Assembly (NCBI GenBank): GCA_003640385.1
Contig: RCAB01000250.1
Coordinates: 28,647-92,646 of the forward strand
Direction: 5' to 3'
Source of the DNA: Setaria digitata
Taxonomy: Eukaryota; Nematoda; Chromadorea; Rhabditida; Setariidae
Length of the DNA: 64,000 bases
In this document: one piece after another, positions 25,201 through 39,000 of the stretch
Layout of the letters: every line of letters starts with the position of its first letter
How positions within the stretch are numbered: the stretch's first letter is position 1
Program-made: the position numbers and the translations under genes
The notes under the pieces: generated by a model
Databases searched by the model: none
The model's input: only the letters and a program-made list of their open reading frames with translations
What the model was told of the DNA's origin: nothing

Positions 25201-26388
25201 TGCTTATAAAATGGGGGAACATGAGGCGGTTCTCTGTAATTAATATATATTAATTAAAAAACAAAAAGTGAAAAGAAATTTTAAATTTACAAAATTTGAA
25301 ATTGATAAATTTCACTTTTGGCTTTATTCATTTGTAAAATAAATGGTATCATAGATTTCATTTCTTTTTCTTTTTTTTTTTTTTTTTAGAGCGAATATCA
25401 TTTAATGGTTACTGTAAGAAGAAGCACTTCTAAAATGTAAATAATAGTTTAAAAGGAAACTTTTTCCAGTTTAGAATTAAGTATATAGCACATAGGATAA
25501 TAGCAAAAATACGATTCATGAAAACAAGAAATTGAGTATTTTCAAATTTGTTCAACTGATGATCCACGGCTGATAAGTAAGTCTGGAAGTTAAGGATGAA
25601 GAAAAAAAAAAAAAAAAAAGAAGGAAGAATTAATTAATTTTGGAGCAACGAAAATAACAGAAATAAGCAAAACAATTAATTGAAATGACCACTTCTTCAG
25701 AATGAATTGATTAAAACGATTAATAATTTGTTGGCAGGTTACTATGATTACGGAAATGAAATAATTAATAAAAATAAAATTAATGGAAAAAAAAATACAT
25801 ATATGCTAATACATATTTACCTGTGTTATAATTCGTTCTTGCATATAACCCATTGAAATAAGTGTAATTTGAAGACTTAAAAAATATAAAATAAGGCGAA
25901 CAAAATTATGACGAAGATTTTTTTTTGGCGAAATAACTGAACTTGAATTTACGGAATCCGATAAGATCAAATCATAATCATAACTTCCAAGTGCAAATTT
26001 TCGTAAAAAAAAATGAAATAATGTTTTCGATCTCAAACCATCATCTGAAAATGATAACAGTGTTGAGGCATATAAGAAATCATTAAATGCCTAAAATAAT
26101 TTATCAAAAAATAAACTAATTAATCAATTAGTCGAACATGATAATCCGTTAGATTCTTCATTGCTTTAATTATGATACTAATAATAAATAATTAATAAAT
26201 TCCTCCTCTTTCTCAAAAAAAAAAATTATAATACATAAAAAGGAGGAAAAAAAAAAATCATTTTTACCATCATTTCTTCGCTGAGCATACGAAACTAATA
26301 GCATTATAAGAATTGAAATCATTCCATAGCATAAAAGAATGAAGAAAAAACGTGTAAGCCAAAAATCACCCAAATTAAATGCGAGCAT
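22202..26388 (-). CDS. pst-1: Adenosine 3'-phospho 5'-phosphosulfate transporter 1 (SLC35B2 family)
   Basis: Golgi antiporter that imports the sulfate donor PAPS for sulfation of glycosaminoglycans and proteins. Eight minus-strand exons: 26268-26388, 25821-26044, 25461-25582, 25122-25233, 24479-24638, 23755-23888, 22854-23006, 22202-22399. Phases close, 407 residues, near the length of animal PAPST1. Family landmarks in order: [92 protein letters not shown], and [20 protein letters not shown] near the C-terminus. Multiple membrane helices are evident. The first exon starts at an ATG two bases after a TTTAAG acceptor. It already covers the first predicted helix, so no long signal peptide is seen. 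The gene lies downstream of and in line with CRNKL1. Confidence 0.95.
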
Positions 26389-26389
26389 A

Positions 26390-29300
26390 GCTTAAAAAGA
26401 AAAAATTTGATAAAATTATTGAAATAATCAATTAACAAAAAACTATTAAAAATTTCACTTTTTTTAATTTCCTCCAAAAAATAAATTTTATCATTAATTA
26501 TGTTTTTGAATGAAACATTTCTCAATTTGTATAAATTAATCTTTAAATTGATATTTTCACATTTTTTAAATTTTTGTTTTGATAAGATAATTTTTATAAG
26601 TAAAAAAATAAAATCAAAAAAAAAAAAAAGAAAAAAAACTTCCGACTATATACTTTTTTTTTCCATTAAGCAATAGACTTATCGTTTCAGATCTTTCATT
26701 CATAAAAAAGAAATGGCACTATTATTTTTTATTCTTTTTTTTTTTTTTTTATTTTTCTTTAAAAGATTTAATAATTCCAATTAATTATGCGAATAATATT
26801 TAATTATTTGCAATTAAAAAAAAAAAAAAAAGCACCAAACATTAATTGTGCATATACAGATCAATAACTTTTATTATATCTACAACTCATAGTTCATATT
26901 TAACAGTGTATTTTAGAATATATGCAAAATTTTCCTTTCTTTTTTTTTTTTTTTAACTAATTTCCCTCCTGTGAAACTCCGAAATTAATAAAATTTAACC
27001 GAACAATACTTCCAATTTAATGAAATTTAATAAATGCAAAATATGTGATGGCATATGTGATAGTATTACAGTTTAGACTAAATGTTGTATGATGGTGGAC
27101 AAATTCAAACAATCATTTAATGGATAGAATTTTAAATTAAAAGGAAGAAATTGAATTTTGTGCCTTAAAATGGCAATTATTTTAGGTTTAGTCAAATGAT
27201 ATTGCAATAAATATTTCTAAGTTACTTCATTTTAATCATATATTTATTTGAAAAAAAAAAAAGCATTTAAAAAATCATTAGTTCTATTAAGAGTTTATAA
27301 TTTAGCGGAGGAAATAATTATTTTATATAAATAATTTACTTTATACACTATGAGAGAGAGTATCACTCAATAGATCTATTAGATAAGATTGAGTGTAAAG
27401 TGAACAATGATATCGTATCATTATATATCATATTACAGCAAAACTGTAATTTATTTTAAATTTGTTATAAAAGATATGAAATAATAATGAGCAAGTAATT
27501 TTAATAAATTTTCAAATAGCTACTGAAATGAATCCGACTATCCTATTGATTGGTATTATATGTTGTTGTAAACTTATTTGAAATTATCTTTTGTTTGTTT
27601 GTTTTTAATAATCTTTTTTTTCTCCCGATTTTTGTAATGCAGCTGAATATTTCCGTTAAAATGTATTGCAATTTGTTGAGTCATTCAACTTTTTGTCACA
27701 AAATTTTAATTATTATCACTTTTTTTTCTTCTTTTTCTTGAGAGAGGATGGAAAGGGAATAATTTTTTTTTTTTTTTTTGTAATAAAATTAATATACAAG
27801 ATTATTGTAAATGATAAAACAAGAAAAAAAAAATAAAAATAAACACATTTTATCAGTGAAGTTGGAAATTTTGAAATGAACACATCATTGTTAGAATAAA
27901 AAACAACAACTGCTCTTATGATTTCTGTAAATTTGATGGCTAATTTATCAAAATAAAAAAAAAAAAAAAAAAAGAAAAGAAAGAGAGAAAAAAAGAAAAA
28001 CCATGAATCGACAAAAATTAAATTATCAATTTCGTATCTTATACAAACTATCATATCCATTTCTAAAAGTTTCCTTTTGCACTTCCCTTTTTTTACAAGC
28101 AAAAACCTGTTTTCTATCATCTTCACCTTCACTTCGGATAAATTATTTCACTCGCATAACACTTAACAGTAATTGATAATACAACTGATCATTGATAACT
28201 TAACTGTAATTGCATTCAAAAAAAAAGAAAAAAATCCCCTCCATATTCAAATAATTAAAGATATTTTCAAACTTCAAAAAAAAAAAATTCAAATAGCATT
28301 TTACTGCTTTGAAGCTTCCTATAATTACTACGACAAAATGTTATTTAACTAGAAATGTTGCTGTCAGCTTGCTGCTACATTATGCCATTTAAGAGAATGC
28401 TAATTAGATTCACACTCGGTTCACTGTATTATTCCTATCTCTTTCAGTCATTAGAATGAAAGTTTAATTAATGAATATTTTAGTGGATTATTTCGGACAT
28501 TATTTAAGTTAGTGTTCAGATGCAAACTTGAAAGACTCAAATAAGTTTAATGCATAAGAGTTTTTTTTTTTTTTTTTTTTTTTTTATAGAAACTTACCCA
28601 TAGGATAGATGATTTTCATCGACTTTGCACATTTTCATTTCGTATCCTCATACTGGCAGCACCAAAAAAAAAAGTTAGAAAAATTCGAAAAGCAACCAAA
28701 AATGATTGCTGCATTGTATGCCATTACATTTCATCTAATGTTAAATGAAATTGAGGATCAGATGGCTCATAAATCTGTTATATAGTTTAATCAAATTTTA
28801 ACTTGAAAATATAAGCCAACCCCAAACTTTTTAAACCATTAAACAATCCACAACAGCATTTCAATCAAAATAATAAACAGTTTAAAGACGAAAGAAAAAA
28901 AAAAAAAAACAATTACAAAGGTCTTATCGGGAGAATGAACTGTGCATAATCCGACAATAACGTAACAAAGCCGGAAAATGCTAATTAAAAAGTGAAATCG
29001 TTTTTTGAAAAGAAATCAAATTCTCACTAAACCACTGGGCATTTATAATTTCCTGATATTTTGAAGCTACTGCACTACGAGAATTATGAAGTTGTTGCGG
29101 ATTCAGGACAAAACAATGTATTAAAAATAGCGCATTTGTTTTTGAGTTAAATGATTGAAGTATTTCAACTAAAAATGTCTTCGAAATGAATATAAATTTT
29201 TAAAACAGGAAAAACTGCTAGCTGCTATCTGTACAAGAGATGGTTTCAAACTAACGTGTTACTAAATGATAAGTTAAGAAAGCCGATCGTAGCTAAACAG

Positions 29301-29772
29301 GACAATTTTGGTTCTTAAAATGTATATGTAGAAACAAAACTATTTGCTCCAAAATTTCAGAAATAACCAACACAAGAAAATCTCTTCTTCGTAAAGAGAC
29401 ATGAAGGGAAAATATTTACATATACTGAAATCAAGCAATAAATATGAAAAAAAAATGCTTTCTGTATCACGACATGATAAACAGTATCAAAACTTGCTGC
29501 TGCATTAAAAAAAACCTGAGCTGAATGAGAATTTATTTCATCAAGTACAATGATATAAAATTACAAAGATCTATACATAATATCAAAACAAATCTACAAA
29601 AATTTCCACTAATCTTTTCAGCGATGCAAGATATATTTTGACATGGTATTTCGTTGAAAAAATCAGGAACCCAAAGAAGTAGTCAACAAGAAAATATTGG
29701 GGAAAAAAAAAATGAAACAAATACACGCAACGAATTAATCCCTACCTTTCCATCATTTTTTCAGCATAAACA
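26390..29772. other. 3.4-kb intergenic region between CRNKL1 and pst-1
   Basis: Both neighbours are on the minus strand, so this holds the CRNKL1 3' UTR and the pst-1 promoter or outron. The part to about 28300 is extremely AT-rich; 28300-29760 is less so. Two adjacent small inverted repeats lie at 27364-27395 and 27406-27422. No coding exon was found; the 27716-28132 minus-strand frame is low-complexity Phe/Lys sequence from homopolymers. Confidence 0.5.
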
Positions 29773-32700
29773 TTAGGATTTACCAGACTCTGAATCCGAA
29801 TCACTGTCGTCTGATTCATAACTTGATTCAGAATCAGAATTACTATCCGATGATGAGGATGATGACGATGCCGAAATGTCAGTATCCGAATCATCTTTAC
29901 GCACTTTCTTCTCCCTTTCTGTTTTTGTTTCTGTTATTTCTTCTTCGAGAACTTCTTCTTTCACATCCTTATCCACATCTTTCTCAACTGATAAAGCTGC
30001 TTGTGCAAGTTTTTCTTTCCACCTACGAGCAGCTTCAAACAGCTTCATACTCCCTTTAGAAGCTAAAATAAAAACAGAAATTATAATATGATTCTAGATT
30101 TTTTTTTTGACCATACTGCCATTAGCACAAATAAATCCACTTCTGTGAGATAAATATATTGATGTTTGGAAGTATTTCTGATAAAGATTATATTTTACTT
30201 TGTTCATCCGGGAATATATAGTCGAAATATTCCTCCCAACCAGCATCCACACCGTCTTCAGTCTGGATCTGACGACGCCTCTTTACCTTTTTTGGCATAA
30301 GACTAGAAACCTGGAAAATTCATCAACTGATTTCTAAATTTAGATAAAGCAGCTCACATCCAGAAATCAGAAAATAGAGATAATCATAAAAAGAATTCAG
30401 TGAAACACGCTTATGGGGAACTGTTTATACCGGGAACTGTTCAGCCAACAAGTTCTCCTATTAAATCAAAGTTAATAATATCATACAATGAAAACTGTAA
30501 TCTGAAACCGTAAAATAAACTATGAAGATAATTTATGGTCAGATATGCATATTAAAAAGATCCAAAATACAGATACTGGACAGGGAATCTAAAAAAACAT
30601 AGCATATATATGCAATTATCAGAACCTAACTGACAACTTATTTCACCAGATCTTCAGAAACGGCCAACAGACCCCAATGACCAGGATCTGGAAATGTTAA
30701 GAAAAAATGTTCTTCCTTTAAAAATGACCGACTAAAAACTTCAAGTCCGAAATTATTTAGAAAACATACAAAAAAAAGCTTGAGACTTAAATAAATTATA
30801 GAATTGGCCAGATTATGATGTTCACATTTGTTGCGGCAATTTGTACTAAAAAAATGCGATGTTTTAAAATATTCTTGAAATCAATAAAGTCGCTCACTGT
30901 TGCAACGGAATCCTCGTCACCATGTTTGGTTTCAAACAGCATCCATGACTCAAGAAGCAACAACCTCTCTTCCTTTTCACCACCTGACAAGTTTCTATTG
31001 GCACGCTCATATGTTTTGCGTGCACTTTCTACATCACCAACCAATAATTCAAATTCTGCTAAACTTATCCAAACCTGAAAGAATAATGAAAGAGAAGATC
31101 CTACGCTGATGTGCAATTCATGTTCCTTCTTTAAGATGTCAAATTGATCCTGACTTTCATTACTTTCTGTATTTCACTTCTAAAAAATAAAGCCACAACA
31201 GCGCATAAAGCAAGACGGGAGCGATAAACTTGACTTGCTCTGCAAAAAAGATGCAAAACTGAAAACTATCACTGGTTAAACTTAATAAAAAACTACTTTT
31301 ATATGATTTGTCCTCTCCAAAAGGCTACTATACAACTGCCGAGCACGGCCATATTCCTCTTGACTTACTTCAAAATCAATAAATGCTTTCCATAAAACCT
31401 GCAACAAACGTTGATTGAGAATACAAGAAATAAAACCCATACAAAAACAGTGTTGAAAGAATTCCTTTCAGAAATCCAGAAACCACTCCTGTGATTCCCT
31501 GCAGCTGCAATTAAGATTTCTTGCATTTCCCCTTCCAACTTATTTACTTACAAATTTCTTGATCTTACTAAAACCTTCTTGATAACTCGATGTAGACATC
31601 CCGCGAACTAACCTCAGGCATGTCTAATGCAGGCTGTTGCACAGCCAAGGCAAAAATTGCACGCGCACGCTCAATATCGCCAAGAAGTGTTTCCATTTCC
31701 GCAAATTTGATCCAGGTATTACTATTTTCCGGAGCATATTCCAGAAATTTCCCATACAAAATCCGACATCGATCAAATTCACGCAGTTGTAACTCAAGAT
31801 CTATGTAACTCCGGAAAAGTTTATTTCGAGGACACATTCCAATTGCATTTCCCTACAATCTGTTAATTTAAACCGCAAAAGTAGAGCTTCTGGAAGGAAA
31901 TTTTGTATCTCTGTTAAATTCATGCAAAATTTTAAGCTTTCCAATCAAAGTACCATTTCAACTTAAATGGTTTGCCTTCTCTACATCATTCCTCAATTCC
32001 AAGCTGTTAAAACATACCATTATTTTTCGTGCATCAGCTAAGCGAAGTTGCCGCACTTCAAAACACGCAAACATAATCCATATCTTTGCAAAAGTGAATT
32101 TCTTATGCGGTATGACTTGTAAACAAATTTTGTAGACATCTCGTGTTCTCTCCATGTCACCAACATCCAATTCTTCATAGAGCGCATAATTAATCCATAA
32201 GTAAATATAACGCCGCCAGTACCTTTTAAGACACAGTAATGATTTTGAAAAAACTAAACTGATTAATGAAACTTTTACACAACAAATTTTATGCTTATGT
32301 ATTAAATGAACTTCGTCTGTTTCCATATCTCAAATATTACTGAACACTTCAAAAAAAAAAAAACCGTGCTCTGCTAAAAAAAAAAAAAGAAAAAAAATCA
32401 TGATAGAAGGACATGGCTTAATTGTCTGCATATACACCTAATTTATATTCACATTAAATTAAATTATGTTGAGGAAAATACCTTTTTTCAGGTTGCAACG
32501 GCACATTTGCTATTGCTCGCTCAAATGTATCCTCCATTTCTTCTCGATCAACTTTTTCATTTTGCAACAAACGAATATAATCAAACCAAGCATCATAGTT
32601 GTAGCAATTATCAGCAATTTGCTGAAATGGACCTATTAATGCAAAAAAAAAATTTCATTTAAAATTTTGAACTTCATATCGTGCAGTTCGAAGTTTCAGT

Positions 32701-35040
32701 TTTTACAAAACTACATGTCAAATATATGAAGGCTTTCATTTCATTCAACATTCAGGATAACATACTTCCTCATACTGATGACGACGTTTGCTAACAATGA
32801 CGTTCTCGATCCCCGCCCTCTCGCCATATTTCTTTTCATGTATTGTGTAGAATTTAAATATTTCTCCACTTCGATCAGCTGGAAGATGATCCAACCCGTA
32901 TCTGCAAAATTATGAGATCAACAGAGTTGAAGATTAAGATAACTTTACTTGTGAATAGTTTAAATAATCCAACTTTGAACACAGCCTTCAATCAATTTCC
33001 ATAACTAACCCCACATTACTGTTAAAAGTGAGCTCCTCTATACATACCAAATGAAGCAATGGGAAATTTTTACAAAATTGCAACACATACCTGTAAATAA
33101 CTCTTGATCTTTCATGCTCTTTCTGTCGTTCTTCAAACTGAGCGAATGCAATTAGTAATTTTTCGCTTAAATTTTCCGCTCCGAAATATTCCAATGCACG
33201 TTCATAAACCTGTGATGGACAGCTGATGAAATGCTCATTTCATAATTTCAGAAATATTACGATCCCAAAATTGTATAAAAATTCTGTGCTATCAATGAAG
33301 TTTTTCAAGCAATTTTTTTTTTTTAAATACCAACTGCTGAAGCGAGGTTAGACATTTGCTGCTAGAAAAACTTAAAATATATTACCTTTCACACTTGTCA
33401 GCTATCACTTGCCTCTGTGATACTAATATTTTTCAAACGACCAAAAAAGAATCCGCAAGATAAGCACTTACTGCACGGGCATTTCCTGTATAGCCGAACC
33501 TTTCCTCAAACCTTGCATAACGCAACCACTGCTTCACATCATGTCCATGAACATGAAGAAACCGTTGCCAAATAGTACGTGCTCGATCGATTTCTTTGTA
33601 CCGTAATTCAAAATTAACATATGTTTGCCAAGCTTGCTCCGGTGGCTCCCATTCCATCCAGCGCTCGAAAACCTGCATCATACTAAGCTACATACAGCAT
33701 GAATTGAAATGAAACCTATTTCAATGATCTAAATCTAAAGATATCGAATACTATATATATATTACTAAGAGAAGGGTGAAGGACTCTTACTTGTCTTGCT
33801 CCCGGTATATTTCCGATCAGTTCTTCCATATATGAGTACTTCAGCCAGAACTGCGTAGCTCGAGGTAGGATAGTGATTGCTCTATCCCAAATATTTCGCG
33901 CATGATTGATTTGCTTGTTTCTAAATTACTGTGAAAGTCAAACCAATTTATAATCATATCGTAGCAATACTAAAAAATAAAAAAACAAGCGATAAATTCA
34001 CAGTGCCAACAATCTAGGTAGCTGGTTATTATAAAAATTTACCTCATTTCCATCTCTGCATATTGAAGCCATAGGGTGATAGAACGATGATCCGTATCAA
34101 GCGCACGCTCAAAGACTGATCGAGCTCTTTGCATTTCGCCTATATTTTCTTCCCATTTGGCATATTTTACCCAGTTTGCTATTTGCGAACGATTTTTGCG
34201 AATGTTATCCTCGAATTCTTTTCTAAAATTCAATAAGCTGTAGAAATGAATTAATAAATCATTCACTGCTACAACTCTCAATTCCTTATACTGCAATAAT
34301 AACAGATAATATTTGAGAATTCCCAGAAAATATGAATTTAAAGCCTCAGCCGAACAAAATTTTAATCAGTCATTTACTTTTCAACTGCAAAGCAAAGTTT
34401 TTCATAGAACTAAATAATGAATTTATTTCCATATGTACCTTCGCTTTCTCTGGTATTCGGCTAACTCCTCTGGATCAGATATTTTAGTTTTCGGTGGTGG
34501 TGCAACAATTTCTAGGTCGCGTTCCTTAGCTTCGCGTAACAGCTGCTCTGCTGTTATTTGCAAAGCTGCAGGAGCCTAGAATGCATAGTTCTTTTTTTTT
34601 TTAATGAGATGAATTCACTATTTCTAAGTATGTGAACTATTAAGCTAAAACTAAGATACGATAAAAGAACAAATAAAATACAAACTGACATAACAAGTCG
34701 TTTCATCATTAAAGCTTTATCTTCTAATTGAAGCTTAAAGTCAAGCAATAACTGACATTACCTCCACATATGTAGATAAACGGGATGTGAAAGCGTATAC
34801 TTTTTACATTATAAACATTAAGCTCGTTACTTTAGCTGCTTTCATGGACAAAATTCTAACACTACCAGCTCTTTTACTTCAAAAAAAAAAGAACCGAAAA
34901 TATGAATGAGAATTAAGCAGGGCAGTTAAAGCACTTTATTTTGTCTCATAAAAATAACTTACCTTATTCTTTACTTTGGCTGCCTTCTTAGGTAAGCGGA
35001 GGGGCTTATTACCCGGTGCCTCCTCGAAGTCATCCATCAT
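29773..35040 (-). CDS. CRNKL1: Crooked neck-like protein 1 (Clf1/Syf3), HAT-repeat splicing factor
   Basis: Core scaffold of the Prp19/NineTeen-associated complex in the activated spliceosome. Fourteen minus-strand exons: 34963-35040, 34439-34575, 34043-34222, 33791-33920, 33472-33672, 33091-33209, 32766-32901, 32482-32621, 32018-32222, 31613-31852, 31297-31398, 30898-31074, 30199-30310, 29773-30062. Phases close, 748 residues. The protein is a run of half-a-TPR (HAT) repeats with the usual W..YA..E and A R..(Y/F)ERA pattern, for example [55 protein letters not shown] and [20 protein letters not shown]. The diagnostic C-terminal VKRRRQ....[13 protein letters not shown] is present. The tail (about 680-748) is unusually acidic and Ser/Asp-rich. 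The start is the first of two adjacent ATGs. Confidence 0.96.
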
Positions 35041-36015
35041 TTGCTCCTCAAAGCAAACACATAAACCGTCTTAATAATACTTTTACCTAGATAAACCTAT
35101 TTTTCAGATAATGACAATCAGCTCGTACGCTTCCTTCCTTTCCTAATGCTAAGCACCTTTACAGGTGTTCATCATTTACTTCTATCAATCACCTTCCGTA
35201 GTGTTATCATCCTCCTTCAACACAGCCATAACTCAAATTACTCCGCTCAGCTCTAAATCAGGTCACCCAAGAACAGGATATTGGCCACTGCATGGCCTTT
35301 GCAACATCCTGTTCTGGCCAGTATGAAAATGATAATTCCACGGCAGCAGCAAAGACAAATGTCAGTAATTTGCACCGCACCTTTGGAATATTGGTTACAG
35401 TTCGAGTAGTAAAGGTCAACTGGGATAAATGTTTCAACTTTACCAATCATACTGGCACACTGATATATTGCTTAATTTGTCGCACTATAGTTTTGTAACA
35501 AAAGATCTCTTACACTACCACGACACAACTCAATGATCACAAAATTTTCCTTCTTTTATTCAATACCGACCCAAATATAAAGATTGAATAACGAAATTAG
35601 CATAAGGATTTTTTCCCAAGAAAATGGGAGTTGAAATCCCTTAGCAGAGATAAGTTTAGAGAGACAAAAACTTGTGGAATTTCAGTCTAAATTCTATCAG
35701 TTCGCATAACCAAAAATAATAACAGTAAATAATACCATCTGATAAGACCCCACTAGATATTACATCTTGTTTTTCAAATGGGGAGAAGTTGCAACCTACA
35801 TTTCGATTCAGAAACTCGATGAAATTATTCTTGCTTCTCAAATTATGAAATAATTTTTCAATTATCATTAAAAACGATGATAGGGTCAATAAAAAATGAA
35901 GCTGGTAAAAACAATATACAAGAAAGAGACGTCACCGCACTATTCACAATAAAAGGCGGGTAAGAACATCAATATCGACATAAGCATTAAAGGTAACAGA
36001 ATACTGAACATCTTT
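35041..36015. other. ~1-kb spacer between Argonaute and CRNKL1
   Basis: Less AT-rich than most spacers here. It contains the Argonaute 3' end and CRNKL1 upstream region. Several overlapping 60-77-codon frames on both strands (35253-35498, 35656-35889) show no family similarity or splice pattern. The compactness and shared orientation would allow polycistronic transcription. Confidence 0.45.
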
Positions 36016-36019
36016 TTCT

Positions 36020-39000
36020 TTATGCATTGGCTCGTGTCAATTCTAGTTCGGTATCCATATAACATAAACGTCGTGTCACACGATTCCAGTCGACACTTCC
36101 ACCGGCTAGGGTTGGTAAACGGTCTTTACCTCCCGCACGGCGTCTAAAACATAAATAATTTCGATAATAATCTTATTTAACTGCACCCTAAACAAATTGG
36201 CAAATTCGACCCAAAGGTGAGAAAAACAAGTCATGTTAATAATGGATTAAGCTGAAATCTAAACTTACAACATAGCTTTGAAATTGTTCCGTCCCCTTTT
36301 AGCCCATTCGTCTGCCTGATAAATTGGTTCTGGAATCGAAATTGATTGATTAACAATTTGATGAGTAAAGCACAAAGCCATCATCAGTGATTGTGCTTCG
36401 TCCATGGTTAAATTTGCTTCATTGACAGGTATCGAATAAGCAGGCAACTTTCCAGTACCCTACAATTCTAGAAAATTTATGAATTCCTCACAAGACGACA
36501 AATTCAACCCAATATCATTAACACCGTCATAGGATTTATCACAACAGATTAGTTTGATATAGGCTGTTGACCATTATGATTTCCAAAATAACTAAATTTA
36601 CGCTGAGATATCAGTCAAATTCGAAATGAAAGCGTGAAAAAAAACCTTAATAATTTTATGGGACTGCATAAAAAACTCTGTGACATCTGGACGTGTAATA
36701 TCCCTGTCAATTACTGTCAACGGTAAACAATTTTCCAATGAACGACCTAAATAATGAATGCATTAAAGAGAAAAAAAAAAATCATTTTTAATGATAAGCA
36801 AATGGAGCAATGTCTTATAATTTCTGCCATCAAATTTTTTTTGAGGTAATCAGAACTTAGTGAAAGCAACCATTGTCAATTGCAAAACGCTTATTGTGCC
36901 TCTTGCAAGCAATGATGCAAACTATATTTGGTGAGTAATTATCGATCCCAGCCTCTACTTTCCCAAAATTACGCATTCCTTGACGAATGGCTTCAATTTC
37001 ATCTTCCATCACCTGAAATTTTCAGAAACATAAAATATCAAAATTAAGAATGAACAGCATTCACGATAACATAACAAAAAGCATTTGTTTTCAAATAATT
37101 TTTTTTAGGGCTCACCATTTTGAACTGCCCTTCAGAAACACCATCACGTGTAATAATCACAGTTTCAGGTAGCGTGCCATTACGATTTGCAGAAAAGAGA
37201 CTCAAAATCCAATAAATCCGCTCCTCCAAAATGGAGCCGGTTACTTGCTCTTTACGAGGTTCCTGGTATGAGTAATCGCCAATGAATGTTTCCGGACAAA
37301 CCGCTCCATTAAAACTGATCTGAAAATAAGTCATTTTCCTCACTACACAGAATACGATGAACACTTATTTTTGTCGTAATTATGGACAATTTGCACTGAA
37401 AATGATATAGGAAAATGGCTTTCGTGAAACAAACTCCGAGAACGCTTGGCTGTGTAGGTGTCATCCTCATTCTTCTTTCATGTTTTGGTTGCGGCTCCGG
37501 ATGGCATACGTCATAACCGATTATAAGAGTTTTCCCAGTCGAAATCCATCTGTTAGTTCTAAAAAGAAATGAAATACCAAATAGTTAAATCATTATATGC
37601 ATGAAAATATGTCGAGTGTTTGACACTAAACTCGAATCTTTAATACTCAAGCCAAAAATTGAGTCGTATTAAATAATATAACATACGCAAATGATTCCGG
37701 CACAACACCATAACACTGCCCGAAATTCTTGCAGTTTAACTTGTTAATAATATTTTCCAACGTGGCAATTTTTTTCGGTGCTTCACGAGCTCTCAATCCA
37801 TGTACATGCTGTGTAATTATACGATGAAGAGCTTCATACAATTTTAAATCATCTGGAAATTTAGAAGAAATATAACGAAACCCAAATTCACGAAGCAGTA
37901 GTTTTCATGCAACACGGTAAAAGTTCGATAAAAGCATCTTATAAATTTTGCTAAATATTTAGATAACAGGAACCATGAGTATTGTCACGAGAGTCGATAT
38001 ACATTACAAATGCTCTTTCATCTGGATATGTTTCACGAATTTGCTTAAAACGATCTTCCAGCTGTTCAAATGCCACATTTTTAATTACAGGATCCACCAT
38101 TTTTATACCTTTCCTGCAGCATTCGCGAACCAGAATCTTGGCAAACACCCTGAAATATCAACAGCAACTTTTCCATCAGCAGCAGTTTGTAATTTTTAAA
38201 TTCAGTTAATACTTTGCAGCAAATTCATGAATGCATTTTAAAATATTAGCGTAATAAGTGATAAAACTTAAGGAATAAAACTGCCGTTTAAAGAACTCAC
38301 GCAATCATATCTCTATCTCTTGGATCATCATAAAATATAAACCAACAGTGAAGTTGTGCTCCAATTAAGTACTCCCTACCATTCATTCTCCAATTTGCCT
38401 AGAATAACCAACGTATAATCAAAATTAGTCATTAAATCTTTTCGTCACAAAATGTCGCATCATAATTCCTTACATTTTTATTATCTACGTCAATCACACT
38501 TCTGCCACCACGCATATTGGAATACTGCACCTTTGGAGCAAGACGGCGATGCCCTTCAACCTGAAATTAATTCGATTCGAAATTCAAAAGCTGATTAAAA
38601 GCTGCTGAAAGAGGGGAGTGAGTGACCACAGTGAAAGGAAGTGCGAAACCTACAGTGATCGGAGTTGAACTGACATGCACTCCAAAAGCAGCCATAAATG
38701 GATTGTAATGTGTGGCCTCATCTAGGTCAAGGGCTTGTAGATTTCGAGAGATGTCACGGAAACGTACATGTGGGAGCACAGCGCATTCCTATAAAACACA
38801 TTATTATAATTTTCCTAATCAATCTATAAACTGTAGCTACAACGAGAAAATAGCTGCCAGTCTTACCGATGATCTATAGTATTCAGAAAAACTTGATTGT
38901 TCAATCAATATTTATGTCTGCCAGAGGAAAAAAAAAACTAATACTTTAATAGCATCTTTCATTTGCAATGGCGTTTGCTTGCTTACTGGCACCCGCTGGC

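Noticed and set aside
27716..28132. 138-codon minus-strand frame
   Set aside because: Phe/Lys low-complexity sequence from T- and A-runs; no homologue.
29823..30091. Plus-strand frames opposite the CRNKL1 tail
   Set aside because: Antisense shadows of the acidic Ser/Asp coding tail.
35253..35498. Three overlapping 60-70-codon frames on both strands
   Set aside because: No similarity, splice support or codon pattern; treated as upstream non-coding sequence of CRNKL1.
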